From contig JAJYUX010000001.1 of NCBI GenBank assembly GCA_021792315.1, forward strand, positions 1 through 58,850: DNA of 58,850 nt, given 5' to 3'. This DNA comes from an archaeon (lineage in GTDB: Archaea; Thermoproteota; Nitrososphaeria; Nitrososphaerales; CADDZS01). The position numbers and the translations under genes were made by a program. Shown piece by piece: positions 10,845 through 19,161 of this stretch (its first letter is position 1; each line of letters opens with the position of its first letter). The notes beneath the pieces were generated by a model. It searched no databases. It was not told the DNA's origin and saw only the letters and a list, made by a program, of their open reading frames with translations.

Positions 10845-12845
10845 CTAGCTCTTTTTGCCTTTTGCCGTTAGTAGTGATCTTATCCTATCTCTAATCCTAG
10901 CTGCCGATTCGAACTCAAGATTGTTTGCAGCTATTTTCATCTGTTCTTGCAGCTCTGAGATGAGTCTCGGAAAATCAGGGGAATCAATTCTTAATTTTCC
11001 CCTAGACTGCGAGATCTCCTCCTCTATCTCTTCATTCTGAGCCAAGAGAGCGCGTATTTCCTTTCTGACAGTTTCGGGAGTGATATCGTTATCCTTGTTG
11101 AACTTCAGCTGAATCTCCCTTCTCCGGTTGGTTTCATCGATGGCACGCCCCATAGATCCAGTTACTTCGTCAGCGTACATTATCACCTGCCCTGCGGAAT
11201 TTCTTGCAGCTCGTCCAATCGTTTGAATCAAGGAGACGTCTGATCTAAGATAACCTTCCTTATCTGCGTCCAATATTGCTACTAGGCTCACTTCGGGTAA
11301 ATCTAGCCCTTCTCGAAGGAGGTTGATTCCCACCAAGACATCGTATTTGCCCAACCTTAGGTCACGCAAAAGCTCTATTCGCTTTAATGTGTCTACTTCA
11401 GAGTGAATGTAGCTCACCTTGATCTTCAGGTCGTCCAGGTACTCTGCCAGGTCTTCGGCCATCCGCTTTGTGAGAGTTGTAACCAGAACTCTCTCTTTCC
11501 TCGCAACTCGTTTCCTAATCTCTCCGATGAGATCGTCTACCTGAGTCTTTGCTGGCCTAACAAGTATCTCGGGATCCAGAAGTCCAGTGGGTCTGATGAT
11601 TTGCTCTACAACTTGATCCGCCTTGGACATCTCATATGGCCCAGGAGTAGCCGAAGTGTAAATCACTTGATTCATCTTCAGAGCAAACTCAGAGAAATAG
11701 AGTGGGCGGTTATCAAATGCAGAAGGCAATCTGAAACCATAATTGACAAGGTTCTCCTTCCTTGAACGATCACCTTCATACATGCCCCTGACTTGCGGGA
11801 TCGCAATATGACTCTCGTCGATGAAAGTCAGATAGTCACTAGGGAAGTAGTCAAGTAAACAGTACGGCGTTTCACCAGGTTCTCTGTCCGTCATATATCG
11901 AGAGTAATTCTCTACCCCAGTACAGTAACCAGTCTCGCGAAGCATTTCCAAGTCAAACTTCGTTCTTTGTTCCAACCTCTGAGCCTCTACTAATTTGTTC
12001 GATGCCCGAAGTTCGTTCAGTCGAGAGTCGAGCTCCGTTTCAATTTCTTTCAGCGTGTCCTCCAACCTATCTCTTACGACCGTGTATTCTGTCGCTGGAT
12101 AGATCATAGCTTCATTTCTTCTTCTAATTGTCTTTCCAGTTAGTGTGTCAACTTCTGTGATTCTTTCTACATGATCTCCAAAAAACTCTATTCGAATGAC
12201 GTTCTGATTCGCCGTGCTGATTTCCAGTGTGTCTCCTTTCAGTCGAAACTTTCCTCGCGAGAGCGCGAAATCGTTTCTCTCGTATCTGATGTTTACGAGC
12301 CTTCTGACCAGATCATCTCTATCAAATGTCTGGTTCAGAATTATCCCTATTACGTTGCGCCGAAAGTCATCTGGAGCACCCAGGCCGTAGATGCAACTCA
12401 CACTCGCAACAACGATGACATCATTTCTGGAAACCAGAGCTTGCATGGCGCGTTGGCGCAGGGTCTGTAGCTCTTCGTTTATCGAAGTGTCCTTCTCAAT
12501 GTACAGGTCCTGCTGAGGGACATAAGCTTCAGGCTGGTAATAGTCGTAATAGCTCACGAAATACTCTACCGCATTGTGGGGGAAAAAGGCACGAAATTCG
12601 CTCGTCAACTGAGCTGCCAATGTCTTGTTCGGTGAAATCACAATCGTAGGTCTTTGCAGGTTTTGTATGACATGCGCCATTGTTAGTGTCTTCCCAGTCC
12701 CTGTCGCACCAAGTAGCACTTGGTGCTTGAGACCCTTCGAAACTCCGTCAGTCAACTGCTTGATTGCTTTCGGTTGGTCTCCTTTTGGAGTGTAATCTGA
12801 ATTGAGCGCAAATCTTCCACTCTCACTCAATGTAGTGCTTGTCAT
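10845..12845 (-). CDS. uvrB: excinuclease ABC subunit B
   Basis: UvrB is the helicase-like subunit that verifies damage and recruits UvrC. The protein has the Walker A GATGTGKT, the damage-probing beta-hairpin (YYDYYQPEAYVPQQDLYIEKD region), helicase motifs including DESH and QTIGRAARN, and a C-terminal UVR motif (LEFESAARIRDRI). The frame is open to 13028, but family members begin close to the FALNSDYTPKGDQP motif, so I place the start at the ATG at 12845 (about 666 aa). The extra 61 residues upstream are unlike any UvrB N-terminus. First gene of the uvrB-uvrA-uvrC cluster. Confidence 0.96.
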   Translation of the reverse strand: MTSTTLSESGRFALNSDYTPKGDQPKAIKQLTDGVSKGLKHQVLLGATGTGKTLTMAHVIQNLQRPTIVISPNKTLAAQLTSEFRAFFPHNAVEYFVSYYDYYQPEAYVPQQDLYIEKDTSINEELQTLRQRAMQALVSRNDVIVVASVSCIYGLGAPDDFRRNVIGIILNQTFDRDDLVRRLVNIRYERNDFALSRGKFRLKGDTLEISTANQNVIRIEFFGDHVERITEVDTLTGKTIRRRNEAMIYPATEYTVVRDRLEDTLKEIETELDSRLNELRASNKLVEAQRLEQRTKFDLEMLRETGYCTGVENYSRYMTDREPGETPYCLLDYFPSDYLTFIDESHIAIPQVRGMYEGDRSRKENLVNYGFRLPSAFDNRPLYFSEFALKMNQVIYTSATPGPYEMSKADQVVEQIIRPTGLLDPEILVRPAKTQVDDLIGEIRKRVARKERVLVTTLTKRMAEDLAEYLDDLKIKVSYIHSEVDTLKRIELLRDLRLGKYDVLVGINLLREGLDLPEVSLVAILDADKEGYLRSDVSLIQTIGRAARNSAGQVIMYADEVTGSMGRAIDETNRRREIQLKFNKDNDITPETVRKEIRALLAQNEEIEEEISQSRGKLRIDSPDFPRLISELQEQMKIAANNLEFESAARIRDRIRSLLTAKGKKS

Positions 12846-13272
12846 AGTTGGAGGCAAATAATTGCAACTCTCCTGCGCTTTATCTTTTGCCAAATATGAT
12901 TCCTCCGATATCTTCGACAAAGATGGTTTGGATCTACGTCTGGTGTTTGGTATCGACAATATGATCATATTTGGCGAAGAGTGACTCTCATATTGCATCA
13001 GAACAACAAGTTCGCCGAAGGAGGGCATGAAACCAAGTAGATGAGTAATGGTACCCTCCCAACGTGAAGGGAAGAACTCTTTCCCTGTTGTTTCATATGC
13101 GAAGAGATTCTTGTACGTTATTGATCTGATGCAGTCTAGATTATTGCATCTAGACTACTCATAGGAGATGAACTTGGAGACATTCAGGCAAATTCCGTCC
13201 GCCACAACGCGGAATGCATCTTACTACCGAATCCATAACTATTAATGAGACCCTTCAGAAAAGTCAGTCGAA
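12846..13272. other. regulatory gap between uvrB and an Lrp-type gene
   Basis: About 430 bp between divergent genes if uvrB starts at 12845. It stays open in the uvrB frame up to 13028 but without family similarity. It holds the perfect inverted repeat at 13133-13156 and a TATA-like stretch actattaat at about 13239-13247, some 30 bp before the ATG at 13273. Confidence 0.5.
13133..13156. promoter_or_regulatory. perfect 9-bp inverted repeat, candidate operator
   Basis: AGTCTAGAT, a 6-base spacer (tattgc), then ATCTAGACT. The arms are exact reverse complements. The site lies upstream of uvrB (287 bp from 12845) and 117 bp before the Lrp-type gene at 13273. No T-run follows, so an operator seems likelier than a terminator, but the binding protein is unknown. 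Confidence 0.4.
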
Positions 13273-13518
13273 ATGACAGCTAAGGCATTTGTCTTGATTA
13301 ATGCTGAAGTGGGGAACGAACAGGAGCTCATCAAGAAGCTTAGAAACATTCCCAACGTAACGGAAGTGCACGTTGTCTATGGAGTTTACGACGTTGTAGC
13401 GAAAGTAGAATCCGACACTATGGAGAAGGTGAAAGAAACTATAACAAATAACCTTCGAAGATTAGAGAATGTACGTTCCACGCTGACAATGATTGCTGTC
13501 GAAGAAAATCAGAAGTAA
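13273..13518 (+). CDS. stand-alone Lrp/AsnC ligand-binding (RAM) domain protein
   Basis: The 81-aa protein is only the effector domain of Lrp/AsnC regulators: a beta-alpha-beta-beta-alpha-beta fold with the segments FVLINAEVGNEQELIKKL, VTEVHVVYGVYDVVAKVE and a final beta strand STLTMIAVEE. It has no DNA-binding helix. Such proteins form dimers and octamers and bind amino acids or other small molecules, and they may modulate full-length Lrp proteins. A second one is at 20924-21238. A TATA-like element about 30 bp upstream supports the ATG. Confidence 0.88.
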   Translation: MTAKAFVLINAEVGNEQELIKKLRNIPNVTEVHVVYGVYDVVAKVESDTMEKVKETITNNLRRLENVRSTLTMIAVEENQK

Positions 13519-13560
13519 AGTCATATCCAGAATTCAGCTGAACGCAAGTCTTTCTAAGAT

Positions 13561-14136
13561 TCAATACGCATTCCAAGATCTAATGAGAACTTCGCTCGTT
13601 GCGATCTTTGCGTTGTAGGTATCTTTCATATATTCCAATTGACGTTCATTTTCTCCTTCAACAAGTGATTCTACGCAATCTCTTGGAATGATAATCTTGT
13701 ATCCTCTGTAGAATGCGTCCGCGGCGGAATGTCGCACGCAGATATCTGAATACAATCCTACGATAACCACAGTATCAACCTTGAGGGTCATCAGCAATAG
13801 ATCCAATCCGGTATCGTGAAAGGAACTGTAGACCCTCTTTTCCAGAACGTAATCGCCCTTCTTCGGTCTTAGTTCATCAATAACTCTTGCTCCTGGCGTT
13901 CCCTTCATGGCGTGAGCGCCCCATAACTTGATTTCAGGATCGCTAGGGAGGTGGGCGTCGCAAACATAAATCACTGGAACTTTAGCTCTTCTAGCTGCTG
14001 AAAGTATTCGCTTTGTCGCCGGAACTATCCGAGCAGCCGCCATCGATTTCAATTTGCCGTAGACGAAATCATGCAGGATGTCATCAACGATCAGTGCATC
14101 CATGAGGTCCAAATCGGACAAACGCCTAATAAGCAT
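13561..14136 (-). CDS. isochorismatase-family cysteine hydrolase (nicotinamidase-like)
   Basis: The 191-aa enzyme has the catalytic triad of the cysteine hydrolase family: an Asp in LIVDDILHDF, a Lys in VLEKRVYSSFHDT and the nucleophilic Cys in YSDICVRHSA. Family members hydrolyse nicotinamide, carbamoyl or similar amides. The metal-ligand Asp/His pattern of nicotinamidase is suggested by CDAHLPSDPE, so nicotinamidase is possible but unproven. The frame is open to 14196, but I choose the ATG at 14136 because it lies just past the shared TATA element at 14152-14163. It diverges from the M20 amidohydrolase, and both act on amides, so related substrates are conceivable. Confidence 0.85.
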   Translation of the reverse strand: MLIRRLSDLDLMDALIVDDILHDFVYGKLKSMAAARIVPATKRILSAARRAKVPVIYVCDAHLPSDPEIKLWGAHAMKGTPGARVIDELRPKKGDYVLEKRVYSSFHDTGLDLLLMTLKVDTVVIVGLYSDICVRHSAADAFYRGYKIIIPRDCVESLVEGENERQLEYMKDTYNAKIATSEVLIRSWNAY

Positions 14137-14151
14137 TGGCGATTGAGAAAG

Positions 14152-14163
14152 AATATATTTTAT
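14152..14163. promoter_or_regulatory. single TATA element between two divergent genes
   Basis: The sequence aatatattttat reads as a TATA-like box on both strands. It is about 21 bp from the minus-strand ATG (14136) and about 30 bp from the plus-strand ATG (14187). Both mRNAs would be nearly leaderless. The 51-bp spacing of the start codons leaves little room for two independent core promoters. Confidence 0.55.
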
Positions 14164-14186
14164 CTTCAAATGATAAAGGAAGACTA

Positions 14187-15368
14187 ATGCTAACATTCCT
14201 CGAAGAAGCTAGAGAAATTGAACCACAGATCATTGCAATAAGACGAAAGATTCATTCAGATCCTGAGCTTTCTTTCAAAGAACTCAAGACAGCCAAGCTA
14301 GTTGCTAGTGAATTACGGAAGCTTGGAATCAAAGTCCAAACTTATGTGGGAGGAAACGGGGTTTTAGGTACCCTTGTTGGCGAAAAAGGAGGTAAGGTTG
14401 TAGCTCTACGGGCAGACATGGATGCGTTGCCCGTAACTGAGGATGTCGATCTTCCATTCAAATCAAGAAACAAGGGAGTGATGCACGCTTGCGGTCACGA
14501 TACGCACACTGCAATGCTTCTCGGAGCGGCAGTTTTGCTTTCAAGGCACAAGAAGGATCTTCATGGAACAGTGAAATTCCTCTTTCAACCTGCAGAGGAA
14601 GACGGCGGAATAGGTGGCGCAAAACCGATGATTCGGGCAGGTGTCATGAAAAATCCGAAAGTCGACTATGTCTTCGGTCTTCACATTTGGGGCGAACAGT
14701 CGTCCGGCACATTCGGAGTGAGACCTGGCGCATTCATGGCTACTCCTGACGGATTTGAAATCAGAATTCTGGGTAGAGGCGGCCACGGCTCCAGACCTGA
14801 TGAAACAGTCGATCCGATTTTCATCGCAGCCCAACTGATCAATTCCCTCCAAGCAGTATCTAGCAGACTCTTGAGTCCGACAGAACCATTCGTTCTGTCC
14901 GTTTGCAGTATACATTCGGGAACAACTGACAATGTGATACCCGACGACGCGTACCTAATGGGAACCATGCGCACACTGGATGAGAAGACGCGTGCTCAAG
15001 CAAAGAAATTTGTTACCGAGATAACCAAAGATGTCTGCGCTACATTCGGTGCCAAGTGCATCTTGGATTTTGTGGAGGACCCATATCCAATAACGTACAA
15101 TGATGAAAATACAACAAAGAAAGTAATCGAGATCCTCCGCAAGATCAAAGGGACGAGAACTGTTGAGATCGAACCAAGACTAGGAGCCGAGGACTTTGCG
15201 CGATTTCTTCAGAAAGCTCCGGGAACATTCTACTACTTGGGAACGAAGAACCCCAGAAAGGGATGCGTTTATCCCAACCACAGCTCAAAGTTCAAAGTAG
15301 ATGAGGATGTACTCAAGTTAGGGACAGTTTCGCTTGCCACACTGGCCATGGAGTTTGCAAAGACCTAA
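14187..15368 (+). CDS. M20D-family amidohydrolase (hippurate/IAA-amino-acid hydrolase type)
   Basis: This 393-aa cytosolic metallohydrolase cleaves an acyl group from an N-acyl amino acid or a related amide. The metal-binding signature HACGHDTHTAML is present, as are QPAEEDGG, the glycine-rich lid motif GRGGHGSRPDETVDPI, and the C-terminal ligand LGAEDFARF. The exact substrate cannot be read from sequence. The frame is open from 14136, but the ATG at 14187 fits both family alignment (MLTFLEEAREIEPQII) and the TATA element at 14152-14163. It diverges from the cysteine hydrolase. Confidence 0.9.
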   Translation: MLTFLEEAREIEPQIIAIRRKIHSDPELSFKELKTAKLVASELRKLGIKVQTYVGGNGVLGTLVGEKGGKVVALRADMDALPVTEDVDLPFKSRNKGVMHACGHDTHTAMLLGAAVLLSRHKKDLHGTVKFLFQPAEEDGGIGGAKPMIRAGVMKNPKVDYVFGLHIWGEQSSGTFGVRPGAFMATPDGFEIRILGRGGHGSRPDETVDPIFIAAQLINSLQAVSSRLLSPTEPFVLSVCSIHSGTTDNVIPDDAYLMGTMRTLDEKTRAQAKKFVTEITKDVCATFGAKCILDFVEDPYPITYNDENTTKKVIEILRKIKGTRTVEIEPRLGAEDFARFLQKAPGTFYYLGTKNPRKGCVYPNHSSKFKVDEDVLKLGTVSLATLAMEFAKT

Positions 15369-15480
15369 AGCTCGTCCTATCCCACTTTTTGCTACGGAAC
15401 CAACTTGTTTCGGACGGTACATTCCTAGCTACGCTGCATTATCTGACCCACCATATCGAGAAATTTCCCTATTCTCAATG

Positions 15481-16320
15481 TCAGGACTTACTTTGAGTTT
15501 CTCTGCTTTCTCTCCACATTACTATCATGACCGGAACTAGAACTGCTATCATGAAGATTAGCACAATGAAATTGCCAAAATCTGCCGGAACAATATCTTG
15601 GAGACCAAAATAGTACCCAATTCCAAATCCGATAAAGAGAATGCCTCCCCAGAGTAAACTGCGCGCACCCACTTTTGAACCAAAAATTTGAAGGCGCTCC
15701 GCACCATATCTTTGTGCCACTTGCAGAATTCCGCCGAAAACAAATCCTACGGTTATGAGAACGACCAAAGTCCCCATGCCGAAGACTGCACCCGCAAGCC
15801 ATGCTGTTGTGGATGCTAACGCTGGTACAGCAACCAGATATATGAAAGTGGAGAACAAGCCGGAATCGACTCCGAAACCTGCAATGAAACCGTGTATCAA
15901 ACACCAATGGATCGGCACAAGGTGGGTTTCACCAGACGGATGTTTGCCGGCATGGTCAGAGTGACGTTCCATATCAATACTTGATATTCTGTTTAGTGGG
16001 CGCCAGTCAGGTATTCTCCTTCTGAGGATCAAGTACCCCGCAGCGGCCATGGCAATCCCGACAGCGATGTAGATAGGGCTGTTTAAGCGATCATTCGAAG
16101 CTAACCACCTACCAATTACCAGGAATACTGCCTCTGCCATGATGGCACGCTGCACTGTGAATGCTAGCGCAAAGAAGAGTCCAGATTTTAGTCCGCCCCT
16201 GCTTGTCGCTGACCCAACTGAATACGAAAATGTAATTGGCCAAGTATGTTAGTCTGGAACCACGCCATGTAATAGTCCCAAAGCGAAGCAAATCGCAAGA
16301 AGATAAATCTGGTGTAACAT
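15481..16320 (-). pseudogene. nickel/UreH-type membrane transporter gene with an in-frame stop
   Basis: Read from an ATG at 16320, the frame gives MLHQIYLLAICFALGLLHG, then VVPD, a TAA stop (16249-16251), then HTWPITFSYSVG and on to the natural end at 15481. Without the stop it would be a 279-residue protein with six or more TM helices. The signature H-x4-D-x-H and the second conserved loop (HWCLIHGFIAGFGVDSG) place it in the NiCoT/NicO/UreH-like metal-transporter cluster. The codon hit by the stop sits where I would expect Glu (GAA to TAA, one base). A shortened product could start at the GTG at 16155. Either a genuine pseudogene or a sequence error; the rest of the frame is undamaged. Confidence 0.7.
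16249..16251 (-). other. in-frame TAA stop in the transporter gene
   Basis: The minus-strand codon is TAA, between GAC (Asp) and CAT (His). TAA is not used for selenocysteine or pyrrolysine, so recoding is unlikely. Confidence 0.75.
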
Positions 16321-16612
16321 ATTGAAAATTTCTTTTCCAGAAACTCAGACAATTAATAATCGTATGACCTGTTAATATGAATACTGACCAATATATGAAC
16401 AATAATATAATAACATTCATTATTTGAATAAGGTTATGGAGAGGTTCAAAATGCAAAATGGCGGTCTCAAAGACATTGGCAAACATATTTCCACACCCGT
16501 TTTGCAGAAAGCTAAACATGAAGATGATGGACAACATCGCCTGCAACTGGTAGTGAACGGCATTTGTTATGAAGAGAAACTTTGAATATGTTGGACCGGG
16601 TAAAACATACAG

Positions 16613-17911
16613 TTGTCTTCACTCGACAATTTCCTTTCCTCCATCGAATCAAATGAACTCTCTTCTGAAGAGAAGAAAAAGTTCGAGGCTTGGCTTTCCA
16701 AAATTCTATCAGAGCCGTCCTTAGTTTCGTCTAAGATAGAAGATGCGCTAAGGAAGGGCATGTTCTCCGAGTGGGAAGAAGAATCCATACATCACAAGTT
16801 CAAACTTGGCTCGTACTATCCCAGCATAATCGAAAAATGCCTGAGACAGCAAGCATATTCGTACTTATTTGTAATGGCCCCCTCGGCTGAAGAACTGGCG
16901 ATCTTCAACGAAGGGAAAGCCATTCATGAGCTTGTGGCAATGGCGCTTAGGCGATCTGGTCTCATATCTGTTGAGGGCAGAGAAGTTGTAGTAAATCTTG
17001 AATTCGGAGAGGCAAAACTCCATGGGAGAATAGACGATCTCCTGCTGATTAACCTTAGCGAGATCGGAGGCAATTTCAGACTCTTTGTTCCTCTTGAAAT
17101 TAAAAGTTCCTCGTCTATGCCGGACGAGCCGAGAAGATCTCACTACTACCAACTGTCAACCTATCTGCTTGCTGAAAACTATCCCTTAGGTGTATTGCTC
17201 TACTGGGTCAAAAGAGAAGGAAAGGTCAAGGCATTTGCAGTTGTCAAGGAGGAGGCGATGCGCTCTGTCTTAAGAGAACGTGTCCTTGAGCTTCACGATG
17301 CTCTTTCACGTGAAACTGTACCACGTAAGGAAGCTTCAATATTGAAAGACTATTCCCAGTGCGAGCGTTGCGCGTATATTGATAGATGTAATCCGTATCT
17401 CATAGACTCTGTCGCAGAAGGTTCGAAACTGTCATTGTTTGACTTGGACGGGATGATTCTGGACTCATCCCAAAGGAAGCGTGTTATACTGCAAGAGCTT
17501 GGGCTACCGCCGTCAGCAAGGCCCACGGATATTTTCGATGAAGAGATGAGGAAGAAGTACTGGGAAATGATGGAGAATCCAAAATATGTAGCTCTCGACA
17601 CTCTAATCGACCAAGCTAGGGAGAGGATTATCGAAGCAAGAAGACGCGAAAGGATACCAATTGGTATTTCATCAGGCAGACGAGTTACTCTGCTCGAGGC
17701 AACCAAAGCTCGATTAGCGAATCTGGGAATTCCGATGTCTCACCTCATACTGAGGGAATCAGGAAACTACGAAACCGATGGCAAGTTCAAGACAAATTGG
17801 GTTCAAAGACTCTCCTCAAATTATGAATTGGAGTTCTTCGACCGTGACGCAGTGCTAAGTTCCCTCTTGTCGAAAACGATTAAGGATGGCAGGAAAAACA
17901 GGGAGAAATAG
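16613..17911 (+). CDS. Cas4-like 4Fe-4S exonuclease fused to a HAD/polynucleotide-phosphatase-like domain
   Basis: The 432-aa protein joins two enzymes. Residues about 60-265 are a Cas4/RecB-type PD-(D/E)XK nuclease: C76, H105, the acidic pair D141/D142 (GRIDDL), E162-x-K164 (EIKSS), Q180-x3-Y184 (QLSTY) and the cysteine group C250, C253, C259 that with C76 would hold a 4Fe-4S cluster. Residues about 272-425 are a HAD phosphatase: FDLDG (D277, D279), SSGRR (352-356), a lysine in GKFKTNWVQRL, and FFDRD (408-412). The spacing resembles the 3'-phosphatase half of T4 Pnkp. An end-trimming nuclease with an end-healing phosphatase would suit DNA repair; this is inference. Start is TTG, the only start codon after the preceding in-frame stop. 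No cas genes are nearby. Confidence 0.82.
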   Translation: MSSLDNFLSSIESNELSSEEKKKFEAWLSKILSEPSLVSSKIEDALRKGMFSEWEEESIHHKFKLGSYYPSIIEKCLRQQAYSYLFVMAPSAEELAIFNEGKAIHELVAMALRRSGLISVEGREVVVNLEFGEAKLHGRIDDLLLINLSEIGGNFRLFVPLEIKSSSSMPDEPRRSHYYQLSTYLLAENYPLGVLLYWVKREGKVKAFAVVKEEAMRSVLRERVLELHDALSRETVPRKEASILKDYSQCERCAYIDRCNPYLIDSVAEGSKLSLFDLDGMILDSSQRKRVILQELGLPPSARPTDIFDEEMRKKYWEMMENPKYVALDTLIDQARERIIEARRRERIPIGISSGRRVTLLEATKARLANLGIPMSHLILRESGNYETDGKFKTNWVQRLSSNYELEFFDRDAVLSSLLSKTIKDGRKNREK

Positions 17912-17995
17912 ATCCCGTAGCTAACCGAATCTCTAGGAATTTAGAGGCGATACGAATCCTCAGATTAATTCAAGCTTGACTGCGAAAGAAGATAT

Positions 17996-18574
17996 CTACT
18001 TTCTAGTCAGTTTGACAGTGGCGTCTGGACCACTCACGAGATGAATTGAGAATAGACTTCTAACAGTTGAGAGTATTTTTGTGTCATGTATTCCACGAGT
18101 CAGTAGAAACAACGATGTTACATTAGCTCCTCCTAGGATTTCACTCGAGCTCTTTAGAAATTTGTAAGTCCCGTCAAATCCGGAACTAATTAGCATATCC
18201 GATATGCTGTCAATAATGAAACCGATAGGACTTCCACTCGAATTCGTCACGTTTCTGCTCATTAAGTCCAGAAGTATTGGGAAGTCATTCTGGGGAACCA
18301 GAATCTCGTTCTGTTGATAGGTTTGTTTGGGATATGAGACTGTTGAGCTCGATAGAAAGAACCTTAGAGCGTGGTTGCTCGACAGTATCTTGTAGACCGG
18401 ACTACTCTTGTGGGTAAATACAAGTACACTACACCCGTCTGAAGTGACTTCTTCCACAAAATCTGAAACAGATTTCTCATAAGGAGATGACGAATCTATC
18501 TCAAACAGAAAGGATTTTCCTATCAGGAAATTCTGGTCTTCCTTTATCTGTCGAGAGAAAAGTTTCGAAGCCAT
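17996..18574 (-). CDS. degenerate KaiC/RecA-like protein without Walker A
   Basis: The 192-aa protein looks like the core of a KaiC/RadA-type fold: a beta strand CSVLVFTHKSSP, an inner strand FIIDSISDMLISSG where Walker B would lie, and a later strand TSLFLLTRGIHD. The P-loop glycine-rich motif is absent. Similar small proteins (DUF7504-like) occur in haloarchaea and Nitrososphaerota and are thought to be signalling or regulatory. The ATG at 18574 is supported by the family-like start. It stands between two gaps, and a strong terminator-like hairpin lies upstream, belonging to the next minus-strand gene. Confidence 0.6.
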   Translation of the reverse strand: MASKLFSRQIKEDQNFLIGKSFLFEIDSSSPYEKSVSDFVEEVTSDGCSVLVFTHKSSPVYKILSSNHALRFFLSSSTVSYPKQTYQQNEILVPQNDFPILLDLMSRNVTNSSGSPIGFIIDSISDMLISSGFDGTYKFLKSSSEILGGANVTSLFLLTRGIHDTKILSTVRSLFSIHLVSGPDATVKLTRK

Positions 18575-18660
18575 CGCGATCCCTACTTTCCAGCGAATTG
18601 ATAAATACTGTCAATTGAATCGTTTTAGAATTTTTGTCCAAAAACCGAGAATCTTCGATA

Positions 18661-18692
18661 CAAAAAAATAGGCGGGGAGTCTGACTCCCGCA
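18661..18692 (-). terminator. hairpin followed by T-run on the minus strand
   Basis: On the minus strand, gcgggagt and its complement (18672-18691) form a stem of 8 pairs with one bulged base and a three-base loop, directly followed by tattttttt. It lies 15 bp beyond the stop codon of the small gene at 18707-18844. It looks like a bacterial intrinsic terminator, a form that also works in archaea through the T-run. Confidence 0.65.
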
Positions 18693-18706
18693 ATCTACCA
18701 AGTAGT

Positions 18707-18844
18707 CTAGAGCGAACCGGGGCCGCCGATCTCGTCTAGCAGAGGGGGCTTCAAGCTGAAGTGCCCAAAGTGTGCAGCTACGACAACTGCCGATACGACC
18801 GAGAGAGCCAGCATTCCTAGTTTGATTTTTTCATCGGTTGACAT
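18707..18844 (-). CDS. small single-span membrane protein
   Basis: The 45-aa product from the ATG at 18844 has a polar start (MSTDEKIK), one membrane helix (LGMLALSVVSAVVVAAHFGHF) and a short tail rich in Pro and Gly. The frame is open to a GTG at 18892, but that codon is inside the TATA-like element. Own terminator at 18661-18692. No family recognised. Confidence 0.5.
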   Translation of the reverse strand: MSTDEKIKLGMLALSVVSAVVVAAHFGHFSLKPPLLDEIGGPGSL

Positions 18845-18890
18845 GGCAATTGCGAGCTCGAAACAACTTATCGAAAAGTTTTTCGGTTTC

Positions 18891-18901
18891 ACTATATAGT
18901 A
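18891..18901. promoter_or_regulatory. palindromic TATA-like element between divergent genes
   Basis: actatatagta reads almost the same on both strands. It lies 47 bp from the minus-strand ATG at 18844 and 42 bp before the plus-strand ATG at 18943, so it could serve both genes with short leaders. Confidence 0.4.
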
Positions 18902-18942
18902 CTAGGGTATTAGCTAAATCCACGATATTGCTAAGTGAAAAT

Positions 18943-19131
18943 ATGACAACTATGAACAGAATTGACCAGATCCAACAGCTCCGCCTTCAGGAGTGTTTTG
19001 GAGAAGCTGGCACAAATTTGATCATTCAACATCTAGATGAACTAGATGTAACCTTTGGTAACGCGAGCAAGATAATACTGCAAGTAATGCAAGGCAATTA
19101 CAGCAAAGCAAAAATGGATAAGGATAATTAA
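18943..19131 (+). CDS. small soluble protein of unknown function
   Basis: The 62-aa product from the ATG at 18943 (MTTMNRIDQIQQLRLQECFG) is helical and charged, with a core QECFGEAGTNLIIQHLDEL. The frame is open back to 18838 but the longer start would overlap the promoter. It precedes the double winged-helix regulator at 19162 by 30 bp on the same strand, so the two are probably cotranscribed. Family not recognised. Confidence 0.55.
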   Translation: MTTMNRIDQIQQLRLQECFGEAGTNLIIQHLDELDVTFGNASKIILQVMQGNYSKAKMDKDN

Positions 19132-19161
19132 GTTCTTGAGCGGGCTGGTTGACGCGATACA

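Noticed and set aside
12846..13028. Upstream extension of the uvrB frame (61 residues)
   Set aside because: It does not match the N-terminus of any UvrB and runs ahead of the normal family start.
16249..16251. Recoded stop (selenocysteine or pyrrolysine)
   Set aside because: The codon is TAA, which is not used for either.
16361..16440. AT-rich stretch with short repeats as a NikR operator
   Set aside because: The repeats do not fit a defined consensus, and no NikR gene is in the window.
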